Made by a program: the position numbers and the translations under genes. A stretch of DNA of 23,063 bases from JADKBO01 sp037968395 (GTDB lineage: Bacteria > Bacteroidota > Bacteroidia > Chitinophagales > Saprospiraceae), in contig JBBKVK010000307.1 in assembly GCA_037968395.1 (NCBI GenBank), forward strand, positions 1 to 23,063. The letters run 5' to 3'. The notes below the pieces were generated by a model. That model had not been told where the DNA came from. It saw only the letters and a list, made by a program, of their open reading frames with translations, and did no database searches. The number at the start of each line of letters is the position of its first letter. The stretch's first letter is position 1. This document shows, in pieces, positions 8,183 through 15,398 of this stretch.

Positions 8183-8913
8183 CTACCTTTGAATACTAAT
8201 GTTGGAAAAGCATAGCTTTCTCGTTCAAAGCATTCTTCTATCTCAAAACTAGCCAATTTTAAGAAGATTTCAATGTCATTTGCGGTAAAAGCTCTAACTG
8301 TAGAATCATCAGTGCAAAGTAATTTCCTTTCGTCATTACCGTTTTTTAAATAGTAATCAGACACCCACCTAAAATTCCAACTCCTATTAGGTGCCACAGA
8401 CCAATGGCTGTCTCTAGAATATACTGCATTGTCTTCTTTCACTTGGTGTGTCACTTTTAAACCATCTTTTAATGGAGGGATAAAACGGGTAGCATCTATG
8501 ATGTCAAAAACAACTACTCCATTTTCATTTAATGCATTATGGATTGAAGTAAGCATATTAATGAAATCTTCGTTTGAATCCATATAACTCACTGATCTGG
8601 CCATAACTAATACACCATCTACTTTTTGAGTAATGTGAAAATTTTTCATATCGCCTTTTATGAAAATAGCTTCAGGAGTTTTTAACTGTCCAATATCTAA
8701 CATGCTTTGATTAAGGTCTAATCCTCTGTATCTATAACCTTCGTTCAAGAAGAATGGAGCCAAATTCCCTGTTCCACAAGCCAATTCTAATATAGCCTTA
8801 CCCGTTGATAAGTTCATTAATTTGTTATACAATTCGTATTCCTGGTGATAATTGATGAAACTTTTATACATCAATTCATATACATCTGCGTAATTTTTAT
8901 AAATACTGTTCAT
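8173..8913 (-). CDS. Class I SAM-dependent methyltransferase
   Basis: A 246-residue soluble cytoplasmic enzyme transferring a methyl group from S-adenosylmethionine to an unknown acceptor. Motif I is ILELACGTGN (residues 41-50), the glycine-rich SAM loop. The acidic residue of motif II is in GLDLNQSML (64-72, Asp66), and KGDM (86-89) marks motif III. The C-terminal part (WNFRWVSDYYLKNG) matches the Methyltransf_25/11-like small-molecule group. Five bases separate it from the upstream acetyltransferase gene on the same strand, so both likely form one transcript. The pairing hints at small-molecule or protein tailoring, but no pathway genes are near. Confidence 0.88.
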   Translation of the reverse strand: MNSIYKNYADVYELMYKSFINYHQEYELYNKLMNLSTGKAILELACGTGNLAPFFLNEGYRYRGLDLNQSMLDIGQLKTPEAIFIKGDMKNFHITQKVDGVLVMARSVSYMDSNEDFINMLTSIHNALNENGVVVFDIIDATRFIPPLKDGLKVTHQVKEDNAVYSRDSHWSVAPNRSWNFRWVSDYYLKNGNDERKLLCTDDSTVRAFTANDIEIFLKLASFEIEECFERESYAFPTLVFKGRKK

Positions 8914-8918
8914 AGTGT

Positions 8919-9503
8919 CTATTTAGTTGGTAATGCGACAACAACCCAATCTTCTTTTGATATAGGATCTATGTATTCATGTATTATTTTGAATCCCACA
9001 TTCTCATGAGCTCTAGTGGATCTGGTATTACGCTTAGCAATTTCTGTTACGATGTAATCAAAATCATTCGCCATTAATAATTGAAGGTGTTTATACATTC
9101 GAGAGAAGACTTCTAAACCCCTTACTTGTTGGGCTACACAGACTTGGCCCATTACCATGAATTTTTGATTAAAAAGAGGAAAGCCGTTGATTTTAATTTG
9201 TTCAAATTCTTTAAACATGGTGAATAACTCAGGTACTTGCTCCCCAAATTCTATTAACATAACAAGGGTATAGCCTACGACTGTATCATTCAACTTAGCT
9301 ACTACATGTGGATATGTAGCTTTCATTTTAATTAAGGTGTCGCGATTATGATGAACCGTTAGGAATCCTTGACTCTTTTCAATTTCTTCGTTTTGATTGC
9401 CTCCAAGGTTTTTAAATTGAAGATCTAGTATGCCAGTAATGTCTGTGGTGTTATTCGAGCCTACTATTTTTATAGCTTTTGCTATTTTATCATTATCACT
9501 CAT
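8919..9503 (-). CDS. GNAT-family N-acetyltransferase
   Basis: A 194-residue acetyl-CoA-dependent transferase. The beta4-alpha3 motif A is visible as VMGQVCVAQQVRGLEVFSRMY (about 117-137), with QQVRGLEV as the pyrophosphate-binding loop. The distal part RNTRSTRAHENVGFKII (158-174) is the classic motif B region, where the N-x-x-x-x-x-A-H-x-x-x-G-F pattern is typical of GNATs. About 65 N-terminal residues precede the core. It is the first gene of a two-gene unit with the methyltransferase. The substrate cannot be told from the sequence. Confidence 0.87.
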   Translation of the reverse strand: MSDNDKIAKAIKIVGSNNTTDITGILDLQFKNLGGNQNEEIEKSQGFLTVHHNRDTLIKMKATYPHVVAKLNDTVVGYTLVMLIEFGEQVPELFTMFKEFEQIKINGFPLFNQKFMVMGQVCVAQQVRGLEVFSRMYKHLQLLMANDFDYIVTEIAKRNTRSTRAHENVGFKIIHEYIDPISKEDWVVVALPTK

Positions 9504-9521
9504 ATCAGAAGATTAACAAAA

Positions 9522-9529
9522 CAAATATA
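9522..9529 (-). promoter_or_regulatory. -7 element for the acetyltransferase/methyltransferase pair
   Basis: Read on the minus strand, TATATTTG is an exact match to the Bacteroidota TAnnTTTG element. It sits about 19 bases before the acetyltransferase ATG, giving a short leader. No TTG lies at the right distance upstream, so the call is weak. The rest of the 320-base divergent gap holds only this and the promoter at 9747-9776. Confidence 0.35.
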
Positions 9530-9746
9530 TAGAATAATTAAATAAAATGTTATTTATTGTAATCCGTTAATTTTCAAAATATTACAATTATATTTCTTGA
9601 TACCTCAAATGGGTGTTTTAAGACTGTATCTTGTCTTATTTTAGGACTGTTTTTGATTTAGGGTCGACTTAATATTTTCATAAAAAAACCAGATCAATTA
9701 GCACTAAGTTGATTTGGAATAAGTCATGAAATTATACGTTTTGTTT

Positions 9747-9776
9747 TTGATTTATTTTACTTTCCGAACATATTTG
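9747..9776 (+). promoter_or_regulatory. Candidate promoter for the small outer-membrane protein
   Basis: TTG at 9747-9749, a 19-base spacer and CATATTTG at 9769-9776 (one mismatch to TAnnTTTG) lie 47 bases before the ATG at 9824, giving a leader of about 40 bases. Confidence 0.45.
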
Positions 9777-9823
9777 AATAACTATAAGTTACATCATATA
9801 TTAATTCACTAACACAATTATAT

Positions 9824-10345
9824 ATGAACAACAATTTTTTAAATAAAAATCAAATCAACCTGTGGCTAAGTAATGCTATCAAAAAAGGACTACTTGTAAT
9901 GTCTTTATTTGTATTCTTTGGCATTTCGAATGAAATATCAGCTCAATCATCTGATAGGAATTATAAAACTGCAGTTGGTGTTAAATTCTATCCAACAGGG
10001 ATTACTTTAAAGACGATGGTGAAACCAAATGCGGCTTTTGAAGTGATTGGTTATTTTTGGAAAAGAGGAACAAGATTCACAGGACTTTACGAATACCACA
10101 AGCCCCTTTCTTCTGATGGGGCACTTCAATGGTATATAGGACCAGGGTTTCACGTTGGGCTTTACAAAGCTGATTACTTTGATGGCAAAACTTCTTTTGG
10201 ACTAGATGGAGTACTTGGATTGGATTATAAATTTCCGGATATTCCTGTAAATATATCTTTAGATTGGCAACCTTCTTATGAGTTTGGTGATTTTGAAGGT
10301 TTTAGCGGAAATTGGGGTGGCGTTGGAGTTAGGATAACTTTATAA
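9824..10345 (+). CDS. Small outer-membrane beta-barrel-like protein
   Basis: A 173-residue exported protein. The hydrophobic stretch at about residues 22-36 (LLVMSLFVFFGI) followed by EISAQSS is a signal peptide with a long charged N-region; a start at Met26 is possible but leaves a poor n-region, so the first ATG is preferred. The mature part alternates amphipathic strands rich in Gly, Tyr and Phe (AVGVKFYPTGITLK, QWYIGPGFHVGLYKA, SFGLDGVLGLDYKF) and ends WGGVGVRITL, as expected of an eight-stranded barrel of the porin/OmpA-barrel type. It is monocistronic, between a promoter and a strong terminator. Function unknown; the fold is an inference from the strand pattern. Confidence 0.8.
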   Translation: MNNNFLNKNQINLWLSNAIKKGLLVMSLFVFFGISNEISAQSSDRNYKTAVGVKFYPTGITLKTMVKPNAAFEVIGYFWKRGTRFTGLYEYHKPLSSDGALQWYIGPGFHVGLYKADYFDGKTSFGLDGVLGLDYKFPDIPVNISLDWQPSYEFGDFEGFSGNWGGVGVRITL

Positions 10346-10401
10346 TAAAATTTTTTCCTTGCGAAGACTTGAAAATCATTAGATTGTCCCCAAAAATTAA
10401 C

Positions 10402-10440
10402 AGAAAAAGCATTGCCTAACGCAGTGCTTTTTCTATTTTT
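10402..10440 (+). terminator. Strong bidirectional terminator
   Basis: A 14-base stem, AGAAAAAGCATTGC (10402-10415) with GCAGTGCTTTTTCT (10421-10434), has one wobble pair and a five-base loop, with T-rich tails on both strands. It lies between two convergent genes, 57 bases after the barrel gene and 61 before the stop of the lipoprotein gene, so it probably ends both transcripts. Confidence 0.85.
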
Positions 10441-10500
10441 ATTGATTTATATTCCTGCAATTACTTATTACAATTTTTGATTTACAAACAAGCAGACGAT

Positions 10501-10974
10501 CTATTGTAGCAAAGATATCCTTGAATTCACAGTATCAATAAAAGCATGATACTTATTAGGGACGTTACTTTTCAATTGGTCCAGGAGCCAAAATTGTTGA
10601 ACACCTCCTTGATTATATTCTATGTAAAGACCTCCCCAATCACCGGCATCAGGTAGTCCTATAATTATGGTGGATTCTAATAATAAGCTATCAGGAAAAA
10701 AAACTCCAAAATCTTTTACTGCATTGTATTTTACAGTAGATAATGATGTGAATGCACCGTCATAAAATCCCTGTGAGTTTGGATATATATCCTTACTATC
10801 TTCCAAAACTTCACTTTCCGTTAGTTTAAAGATTTCAACACAGTATTCACCACTACACTCCCCATAATAATGTCCGAATGTATAATAATTTTCACTTGAA
10901 GTTGTGGTCTCTTGTTTTGTACAAGAAATACAAATCAACCAGATTATACTGAGTAATAATATTGATTTTTTCAT
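10501..10974 (-). CDS. Lipoprotein of unknown function
   Basis: A 157-residue lipoprotein. The leader MKKSILLLSIIWLICISC ends in a lipobox (CIS before Cys18), so the mature protein should be lipid-anchored, in the outer or inner membrane. The mature N-terminus TKQETTTSSENYY is a flexible linker, followed by a compact domain with two more cysteines in YGECSGEYCVEIF (a likely disulfide) and GLPDAGDWGGLYIEY. I do not recognise the family. The gene stands alone, with a bidirectional terminator downstream. Confidence 0.82.
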   Translation of the reverse strand: MKKSILLLSIIWLICISCTKQETTTSSENYYTFGHYYGECSGEYCVEIFKLTESEVLEDSKDIYPNSQGFYDGAFTSLSTVKYNAVKDFGVFFPDSLLLESTIIIGLPDAGDWGGLYIEYNQGGVQQFWLLDQLKSNVPNKYHAFIDTVNSRISLLQ

Positions 10975-10990
10975 TTCATTGATTTAATGG

Positions 10991-11008
10991 TTAAACAAAT
11001 GTGTTTAA
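10991..11008 (-). promoter_or_regulatory. Inverted repeat upstream of the lipoprotein gene
   Basis: TTAAAC (10991-10996) and GTTTAA (11003-11008) form a perfect dyad around six bases, beginning 16 bases before the lipoprotein ATG. On the minus strand the dyad contains CACATTTG, one mismatch from the -7 consensus, so a regulator could sit on the promoter. The AT content makes chance possible. Confidence 0.3.
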
Positions 11009-11147
11009 TCCAATAGACCTAAATAATTAGAAAAAAGGTTGGGAATCAATAATTATTAGAATTCAAATGATTTTTAATCTTTTGTACTTGTTTTTTTTAA
11101 ATAAACGTTTAAGAGCTGTAAAGGATTTAATAAAAAAGTACTTTATA

Positions 11148-11207
11148 TTGATTAGTAATAGTATTGTTTATATATTTGTAATAATACTGTTAATAGTACT
11201 ATTACTA
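11148..11207 (+). promoter_or_regulatory. Promoter and nested palindromic operator of the toxin-antitoxin operon
   Basis: TTG (11148-11150), a 20-base spacer and TATATTTG (11171-11178, exact TAnnTTTG) form a textbook Bacteroidota promoter 34 bases before the antitoxin ATG. Two perfect 11-base arms, TAGTAATAGTA (11153-11163) and TACTATTACTA (11197-11207), bracket the -7 element. The right arm lies partly within a perfect 14-base palindrome, TAATAGTACTATTA (11191-11204). Related TAATA-type half-sites fall between them. This is the layout expected for antitoxin autorepression. Confidence 0.75.
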
Positions 11208-11212
11208 AAGTT

Positions 11213-11467
11213 ATGATTACAGCTAACGAAATTAAGATTAAAGGAATTAAAGCATTTGACGAAGAGCTTAAAGTTGCCAAAGAAGTAGGCATTACTGTAA
11301 GAGGTAAAGTCAAGTATGTAGTTATGACCGTAGAAGAGTATGATAAGAGAAGAGAATTGGAACTAGATTTGGCATTATTGGAAATCAATAAGGAAATTAA
11401 GGACAGGAATTTTATTACTTCTATCGATCAACATTTTGAAGAAATTGATGAGGCTACAAAAGAATAA
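11213..11467 (+). CDS. Type II antitoxin, Phd/YefM-like
   Basis: An 84-residue antitoxin that should repress its own promoter and neutralise the toxin encoded just after it. The N-terminal part (MITANEIKIKGIKAFDEELK, then EVGITVRGKVKYVVMTVEEYDKRRE) matches the Phd/YefM fold, where the strand ITVRGK.KYVVM and the helix following it form the DNA-binding dimer. The acidic, probably disordered C-terminus (ITSIDQHFEEIDEATKE) is the toxin-wrapping segment. Its TAA overlaps the toxin ATG by one base (TAATG), coupling translation. A perfect promoter and palindromes precede it. Confidence 0.88.
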   Translation: MITANEIKIKGIKAFDEELKVAKEVGITVRGKVKYVVMTVEEYDKRRELELDLALLEINKEIKDRNFITSIDQHFEEIDEATKE

Positions 11468-11742
11468 TGGTTGAAATAATTTTCACAAAAAGATATAGGA
11501 AGTTAGCTATAAAATTTCTTAAGAAACATAGAGAAGTAATCCCACAGTATAAAAAAACAATTTTACTTTTAAAAGAAGACCCTTACCATCCATCACTTAG
11601 GTTCCATCATCTTGAGGGGAAACATGCACAATATCAGTCGGTGAGCATTAATATGAAATATAGAATCAAACTCGACTATATCGTACGGGATGGAAAAGTG
11701 ATATTGATTAGTATTGGTGACCATGATCATTTGTATAGATGA
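11467..11742 (+). CDS. Type II toxin, RelE/YafQ-like mRNA interferase
   Basis: A 91-residue basic protein of the RelE/ParE superfamily. The pattern FHHLEGKHAQYQSVSINMKYRIKLDY (around residues 45-70) followed by ILISIGDHDHLYR at the C-terminus is the YafQ-type signature, in which histidines and an aspartate near the ribosomal A site cut mRNA. Several histidines (in FHHLEGKH and GDHDH) are in fitting places. It is encoded directly behind the antitoxin. The family assignment is sound; that it cleaves mRNA rather than inhibiting gyrase is inferred from the C-terminal motif. Confidence 0.88.
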   Translation: MVEIIFTKRYRKLAIKFLKKHREVIPQYKKTILLLKEDPYHPSLRFHHLEGKHAQYQSVSINMKYRIKLDYIVRDGKVILISIGDHDHLYR

Positions 11743-11785
11743 TGAATTGGCAAATAATCATATTTTTTTTAATTGCTTACCTCAC

Positions 11786-12505
11786 TTAAACACCCTTACG
11801 AGTCCTTTTTCTCATTTTGAAAATCCTGTCTTCGTAATATTCTTTTAGTTCGTCAACAAAAGTTAACGGATTATCGTATTCTTTTAAAACCTTATATAGA
11901 TGTTGGTTCTTAGCCAATTCTAATTCTTTTTGTAAACGTTCTTTTTCTTGAACAAGGTAGTTTGCTGTGTCAGAAGTCTGAATTTTGGAAACAGTTATTT
12001 GGTCCAGCTTTATATGTGTACTACCATTAAAGATATGTGCATGGTATGCTTGTAAAGTTTCCAAACTGCCATTATGATATATTTCTATAAGTCGAGTGGT
12101 TATTTCAGTGGCTACGTCTGAATCTGCGTCATTCATGGAGAATTTATCAGGATGTACATGGAAAATGGCTTCTCGGTACAACCTTTTTTTCTCTTTTTGC
12201 TCTTCATCCGTAATAGTACTTTTATCCACTTTTGGAGGTCTTTTTATACCCGGAGGTTCGATATAGTTTTTACCTCTTTTCTTTTGCTCTAAGCGTTTTG
12301 CCTTTTTCTGCTTTTTGAGTTGCTTATAAAGTATTGTCAGCTCTTTGGATTCAATTATTAAGTCTGATAAATGGGTTCTAAGTGTGTTTTCAAAAGCTGT
12401 TGTTTCTTCTTGAATTTGATCTAGGTCTTTTTGTAAGGTTTGGATATGAGCTTCTAACTCTAATTGGTTTAGTTTGTTGATTGAAAGAAGCTTATTATTT
12501 GTCAT
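11786..12505 (-). CDS. Coiled-coil protein with a J-domain-like HPD motif
   Basis: A soluble protein of about 239 residues. The first ~75 residues are a long coiled coil (LQKDLDQIQEETTAFENTL and so on) ending in a very basic stretch (QLKKQKKAKRLEQKKRGK). A J-domain-like segment follows: EKKRLYREAIFHVHPDKFS, with HPD at residues 118-120, then a helix DVATEITTRLIEIYHNGSLETLQAY. This resembles DnaJ helices II and III, which stimulate Hsp70 ATPase. The C-terminus is again helical and ends RIFKMRKRTRKGV. I take the ATG at 12503-12505 as start; a TTG three codons upstream (12512-12514) is less likely. No dnaK or grpE is nearby; the Hsp70 role is inferred from HPD only. Confidence 0.75.
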   Translation of the reverse strand: MTNNKLLSINKLNQLELEAHIQTLQKDLDQIQEETTAFENTLRTHLSDLIIESKELTILYKQLKKQKKAKRLEQKKRGKNYIEPPGIKRPPKVDKSTITDEEQKEKKRLYREAIFHVHPDKFSMNDADSDVATEITTRLIEIYHNGSLETLQAYHAHIFNGSTHIKLDQITVSKIQTSDTANYLVQEKERLQKELELAKNQHLYKVLKEYDNPLTFVDELKEYYEDRIFKMRKRTRKGV

Positions 12506-12592
12506 TGATAGCAATGGTGTTGAAGGGTGAAGGTGTGATTATAGTTTGGAGTTGGCTACTTCAAGAGCCTAGTTGATCAAAACTAATAAAAA

Positions 12593-13327
12593 CTAATTTG
12601 CAAAATATTTTTTTAGAATTTCATCATTGTTTTCTGAATTGAAAGACTGGCTATTTTCATCAAAGGTAATAATTGTCTTGTCTTTACTTTTATAGAATAA
12701 ATAAAAGTCAGCCGCATCAAAGTCGTCTTGTTCATCTAAAATTTTCAAAAGCTTGTTATGAACTAATATCTTGTATTTATCAGTATAATTATAAAACTGT
12801 GGTATATTAATAAATAATAAGACTTTCTTCCCGCTTGTTTTCAAGTAGAACTCGCTGTTTTTCTCTCTTTCAAAAAAAACATCTTTTCTGATCTTAATAA
12901 TAACTGAATCTCTGTAATTATACATTATTGGATTTATTTCATCATAAAGTTGTTGTATCAATGTGTCATCACTAACATATTTCTTTGCATCACCTGGTCC
13001 AAAACTAACACCTCTCATAAAATGACTAAATAATAGTAATACAACAGTTGCAATTATACCTGTCCATTTATATATGGGCTGACTCTTTTTTTTGTATTTT
13101 GAATAGAAATTCTCAATGGATTTTTGATCTAAATCATATAAATATTGCTTTTTAAAACAATGTTGACAAGTAACTACTAATTTGTCATCTAATGGGAAAT
13201 AGGGTATGATTTTTAAATAAAAACACTGATCATAAATGTTGACAACTAAAGAGCCATTTTGTTGACAAAATTTGCAGACTTGATTATCAACTTTTATTGT
13301 TTGCTTTAACACTGAACGTATACTCAT
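12593..13327 (-). CDS. Membrane protein with N-terminal zinc ribbon
   Basis: A 244-residue protein whose N-terminus is a zinc ribbon: CKFC (Cys18, Cys21) and CQHC (Cys54, Cys57), separated by IIPYFPLDDKLVVT, the spacing seen in small bacterial zinc-ribbon membrane proteins. A basic linker (KYKKKSQPIYK) precedes one transmembrane helix at about 88-103. The remaining ~140 residues, probably periplasmic, are mixed alpha/beta (TLIQQLYDEINPIMYNYRDSV, then KKVLLFINIPQFYNY and FDAADFYLFYKSKDKTIITFD) with no motif I know. The ATG at 13325-13327 is clear. It lies upstream of the J-domain-like gene on the same strand with an 87-base gap, so co-transcription is possible but unproven. Confidence 0.78.
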   Translation of the reverse strand: MSIRSVLKQTIKVDNQVCKFCQQNGSLVVNIYDQCFYLKIIPYFPLDDKLVVTCQHCFKKQYLYDLDQKSIENFYSKYKKKSQPIYKWTGIIATVVLLLFSHFMRGVSFGPGDAKKYVSDDTLIQQLYDEINPIMYNYRDSVIIKIRKDVFFEREKNSEFYLKTSGKKVLLFINIPQFYNYTDKYKILVHNKLLKILDEQDDFDAADFYLFYKSKDKTIITFDENSQSFNSENNDEILKKYFAN

Positions 13328-13610
13328 ATCAATTTTATTTTAAGCTGGGATTATTCTAAATTGCATTCTTGCAGAATAGGTATTTGTATTTCTATTAGGG
13401 CTCATATTAAAAACTGCAAAATCTGTCTTTTTGAACAATCTTAAATTTGAATCAAAGTTATAAGACTTGCTGATTTTATATCATAGTTTCTACAATTATA
13501 AAAATTTCCCCCTCATTTAAATCCAATCCCAAACCATTCCTCGTAAGTCTTTATGAAGAGGCATTACAATTATGTTTCACCAATTTTCTAATCCTAAATC
13601 TTAATTTTTT

Positions 13611-15311
13611 ATGAAAAAGATTTTTTTATCACTCATGCTTCTTGGCTCATTTATGACCAATATGATGGCATCTTCTCACAGAGAAGCACCACTTATTGCC
13701 AATGACCCATTAGCAGACAATACGGATCTCTATGCTTTTAGAAGCCCAGATGATCCAAATACTATTACTATTATTGCTAATTACATTCCAGCCGAAATAC
13801 CTTTTGGAGGACCAAATTATCATACTTTTGGTCAGAACGTGAGGTATGAGATTCACATCGATAATGATGCTTCGATTCCTGGGGATGAAATTACTTACAG
13901 ATTTACATTTAATATTGTAAATGAAGACCCTACTACTTTTTTTAACATTAGGCTAGGGAAGCAAAATCAAAAAGCTACCTATACTCTTGAAAGAAGTATA
14001 GATGGTGGAGTTAGTTTTCAAACCATTGTATCTAATGGTATCGTGCCACCTAATAATATAGGTCCTAGATCTATAGAGTCAGGAGTCGGTCTGAATACTA
14101 CTTATGCAGACATATTTGCAAGTGCTATTACAACGGCTTCTACAGGTGAGAGAGTATTTGCAGGTCCAGTTGACGATCCGTTTTTTGTTGACCTTGGTGG
14201 AATATTCGACCTTGGAGATGCAAAAAGACAAAATGGTCCATCTAGAGATGGTCTAGCTAAATACAATGTACATTCTATCTGTATCCAAGTACCAATTGCA
14301 ACTTTATTGAAAAATGGAGCCCCTGCATCCCCAGAAAACATCTTGGATCCTAATTATGTCATTGGAGTTTGGGCATCAGCAAGTAGACCAGCTATCAAAA
14401 CACTTGGTACTGGTGGAAACGCTAATTACAGTGGTGAATGGGTACAAGTATCTAGATTAGGTATGCCATTAACTAACGAAGCAGTTATTCCTATTGGGAT
14501 GAAAGATAGATGGAACAGAATGTCTCCATATGATGAATTTGCAGACACATCAATGGATGAGTTTTTCTACAATCCAGAATTGGCTTTATATATGGATGAT
14601 GCTCAATTTGGTGGTGCTGTACCAGCATTTGGTGCATTGAGAATACAAAAAGCATCACTTGGAGCTTTTGATTTTTCAAATGGCGCTGACGGGGTATCTG
14701 CTTTAAAAGGTGGAGACTTAACAGGAACTGCTTTTGAAGCTTTTGGAGATTTATTATTAATTCCAGGAAAACCTAGATCAGTTGATTTATGGCCAATATT
14801 TCATACAGGAGTACCTAATGCTATCCCATATCAATTAGCCACAGGTAAAGATGGAAATCCATTAGCTGCCGGAAAACCATTTATTAACAACTTTTTACCT
14901 AATGGTGGAGATATGTTGAGATTAAATATGGCAGTACCAGTTACACCAAGAGACGACGAAAACTTTAGTTCTTTAGGTTTAATACAAGCTGCAGCAATTG
15001 GATTAACAGTCTTTCCTTTTAACACCAGAGCAGATCTTGAGTTTTTACCTAACATGGATGGATTTCCAAATGGTAGAAGACTAGAAGATGATGTTACTAG
15101 AATAGAGTTACAAGCTGTAGGTGGCGTAGTGTTAGCTGCCATAGGACTGTGGTATGATGATTATGATCCAGCTACAAGTGCTAGTCCAGTTACAACAGAT
15201 TTAGTAGATGTATTGACATATACTACAGGTGTAGAGAAAAATGATAAAGCTTTTTTATCAGCTTTCCCATATGTTGCAATGCCTTGGAGTGGAACTGAAT
15301 TAAGACAATAA
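13611..15311 (+). CDS. Secreted DUF4331 protein (single-domain paralogue)
   Basis: A 566-residue exported protein. Residues 1-20 are a signal peptide (MKKIFLSLMLLGSFMTNMMA); the mature part opens with SSHREAPLIANDPLADNTDLYAF, the hallmark start of DUF4331. The whole mature length is DUF4331, with FGQNVRYEIHIDNDASIPGDEITYRF, FVDLGGIFDLGDA and NGRRLEDDVTRIEL. It ends at AMPWSGTELRQ, just where its neighbour continues into other domains, and has no T9SS sorting domain, so it should stay periplasmic or be released some other way. The neighbour 87 bases downstream is a paralogue, probably co-transcribed. The DUF4331 function is not established. Confidence 0.92.
   Translation: MKKIFLSLMLLGSFMTNMMASSHREAPLIANDPLADNTDLYAFRSPDDPNTITIIANYIPAEIPFGGPNYHTFGQNVRYEIHIDNDASIPGDEITYRFTFNIVNEDPTTFFNIRLGKQNQKATYTLERSIDGGVSFQTIVSNGIVPPNNIGPRSIESGVGLNTTYADIFASAITTASTGERVFAGPVDDPFFVDLGGIFDLGDAKRQNGPSRDGLAKYNVHSICIQVPIATLLKNGAPASPENILDPNYVIGVWASASRPAIKTLGTGGNANYSGEWVQVSRLGMPLTNEAVIPIGMKDRWNRMSPYDEFADTSMDEFFYNPELALYMDDAQFGGAVPAFGALRIQKASLGAFDFSNGADGVSALKGGDLTGTAFEAFGDLLLIPGKPRSVDLWPIFHTGVPNAIPYQLATGKDGNPLAAGKPFINNFLPNGGDMLRLNMAVPVTPRDDENFSSLGLIQAAAIGLTVFPFNTRADLEFLPNMDGFPNGRRLEDDVTRIELQAVGGVVLAAIGLWYDDYDPATSASPVTTDLVDVLTYTTGVEKNDKAFLSAFPYVAMPWSGTELRQ
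14553..14601 (+). repeat. 49-base stretch identical between the two DUF4331 genes
   Basis: This stretch (coding from Met315 of the first protein) is identical, including third codon positions, to 16359-16407 in the second gene, while nearby segments differ at many synonymous sites. A second shared block starts near 14910 and 16716. The paralogues arose by tandem duplication, and local gene conversion would explain the patchwork. Confidence 0.8.
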
Positions 15312-15398
15312 TAATCTTTTCTAACAAACAATTTTAATTATAGCCTAAGAAGTAATTTTATTTTAGATCACTTCTATACTGGCACAAAATATTTATAA

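Noticed and set aside
11152..11388. Minus-strand frame of 78 codons covering the antitoxin promoter and gene.
   Set aside because: It is Ser/Leu/Thr-rich low-complexity, lies opposite a clear antitoxin gene and its operator, and matches nothing.
14831..15142. Minus-strand open frame of about 100 codons inside the first DUF4331 gene; similar ones in the second gene at 16637-16861 and 18878-19123.
   Set aside because: They are antisense shadows of well-supported coding sequence. The first two occupy the same place in both paralogues because the sense strand is conserved, and none has a promoter or a plausible protein.
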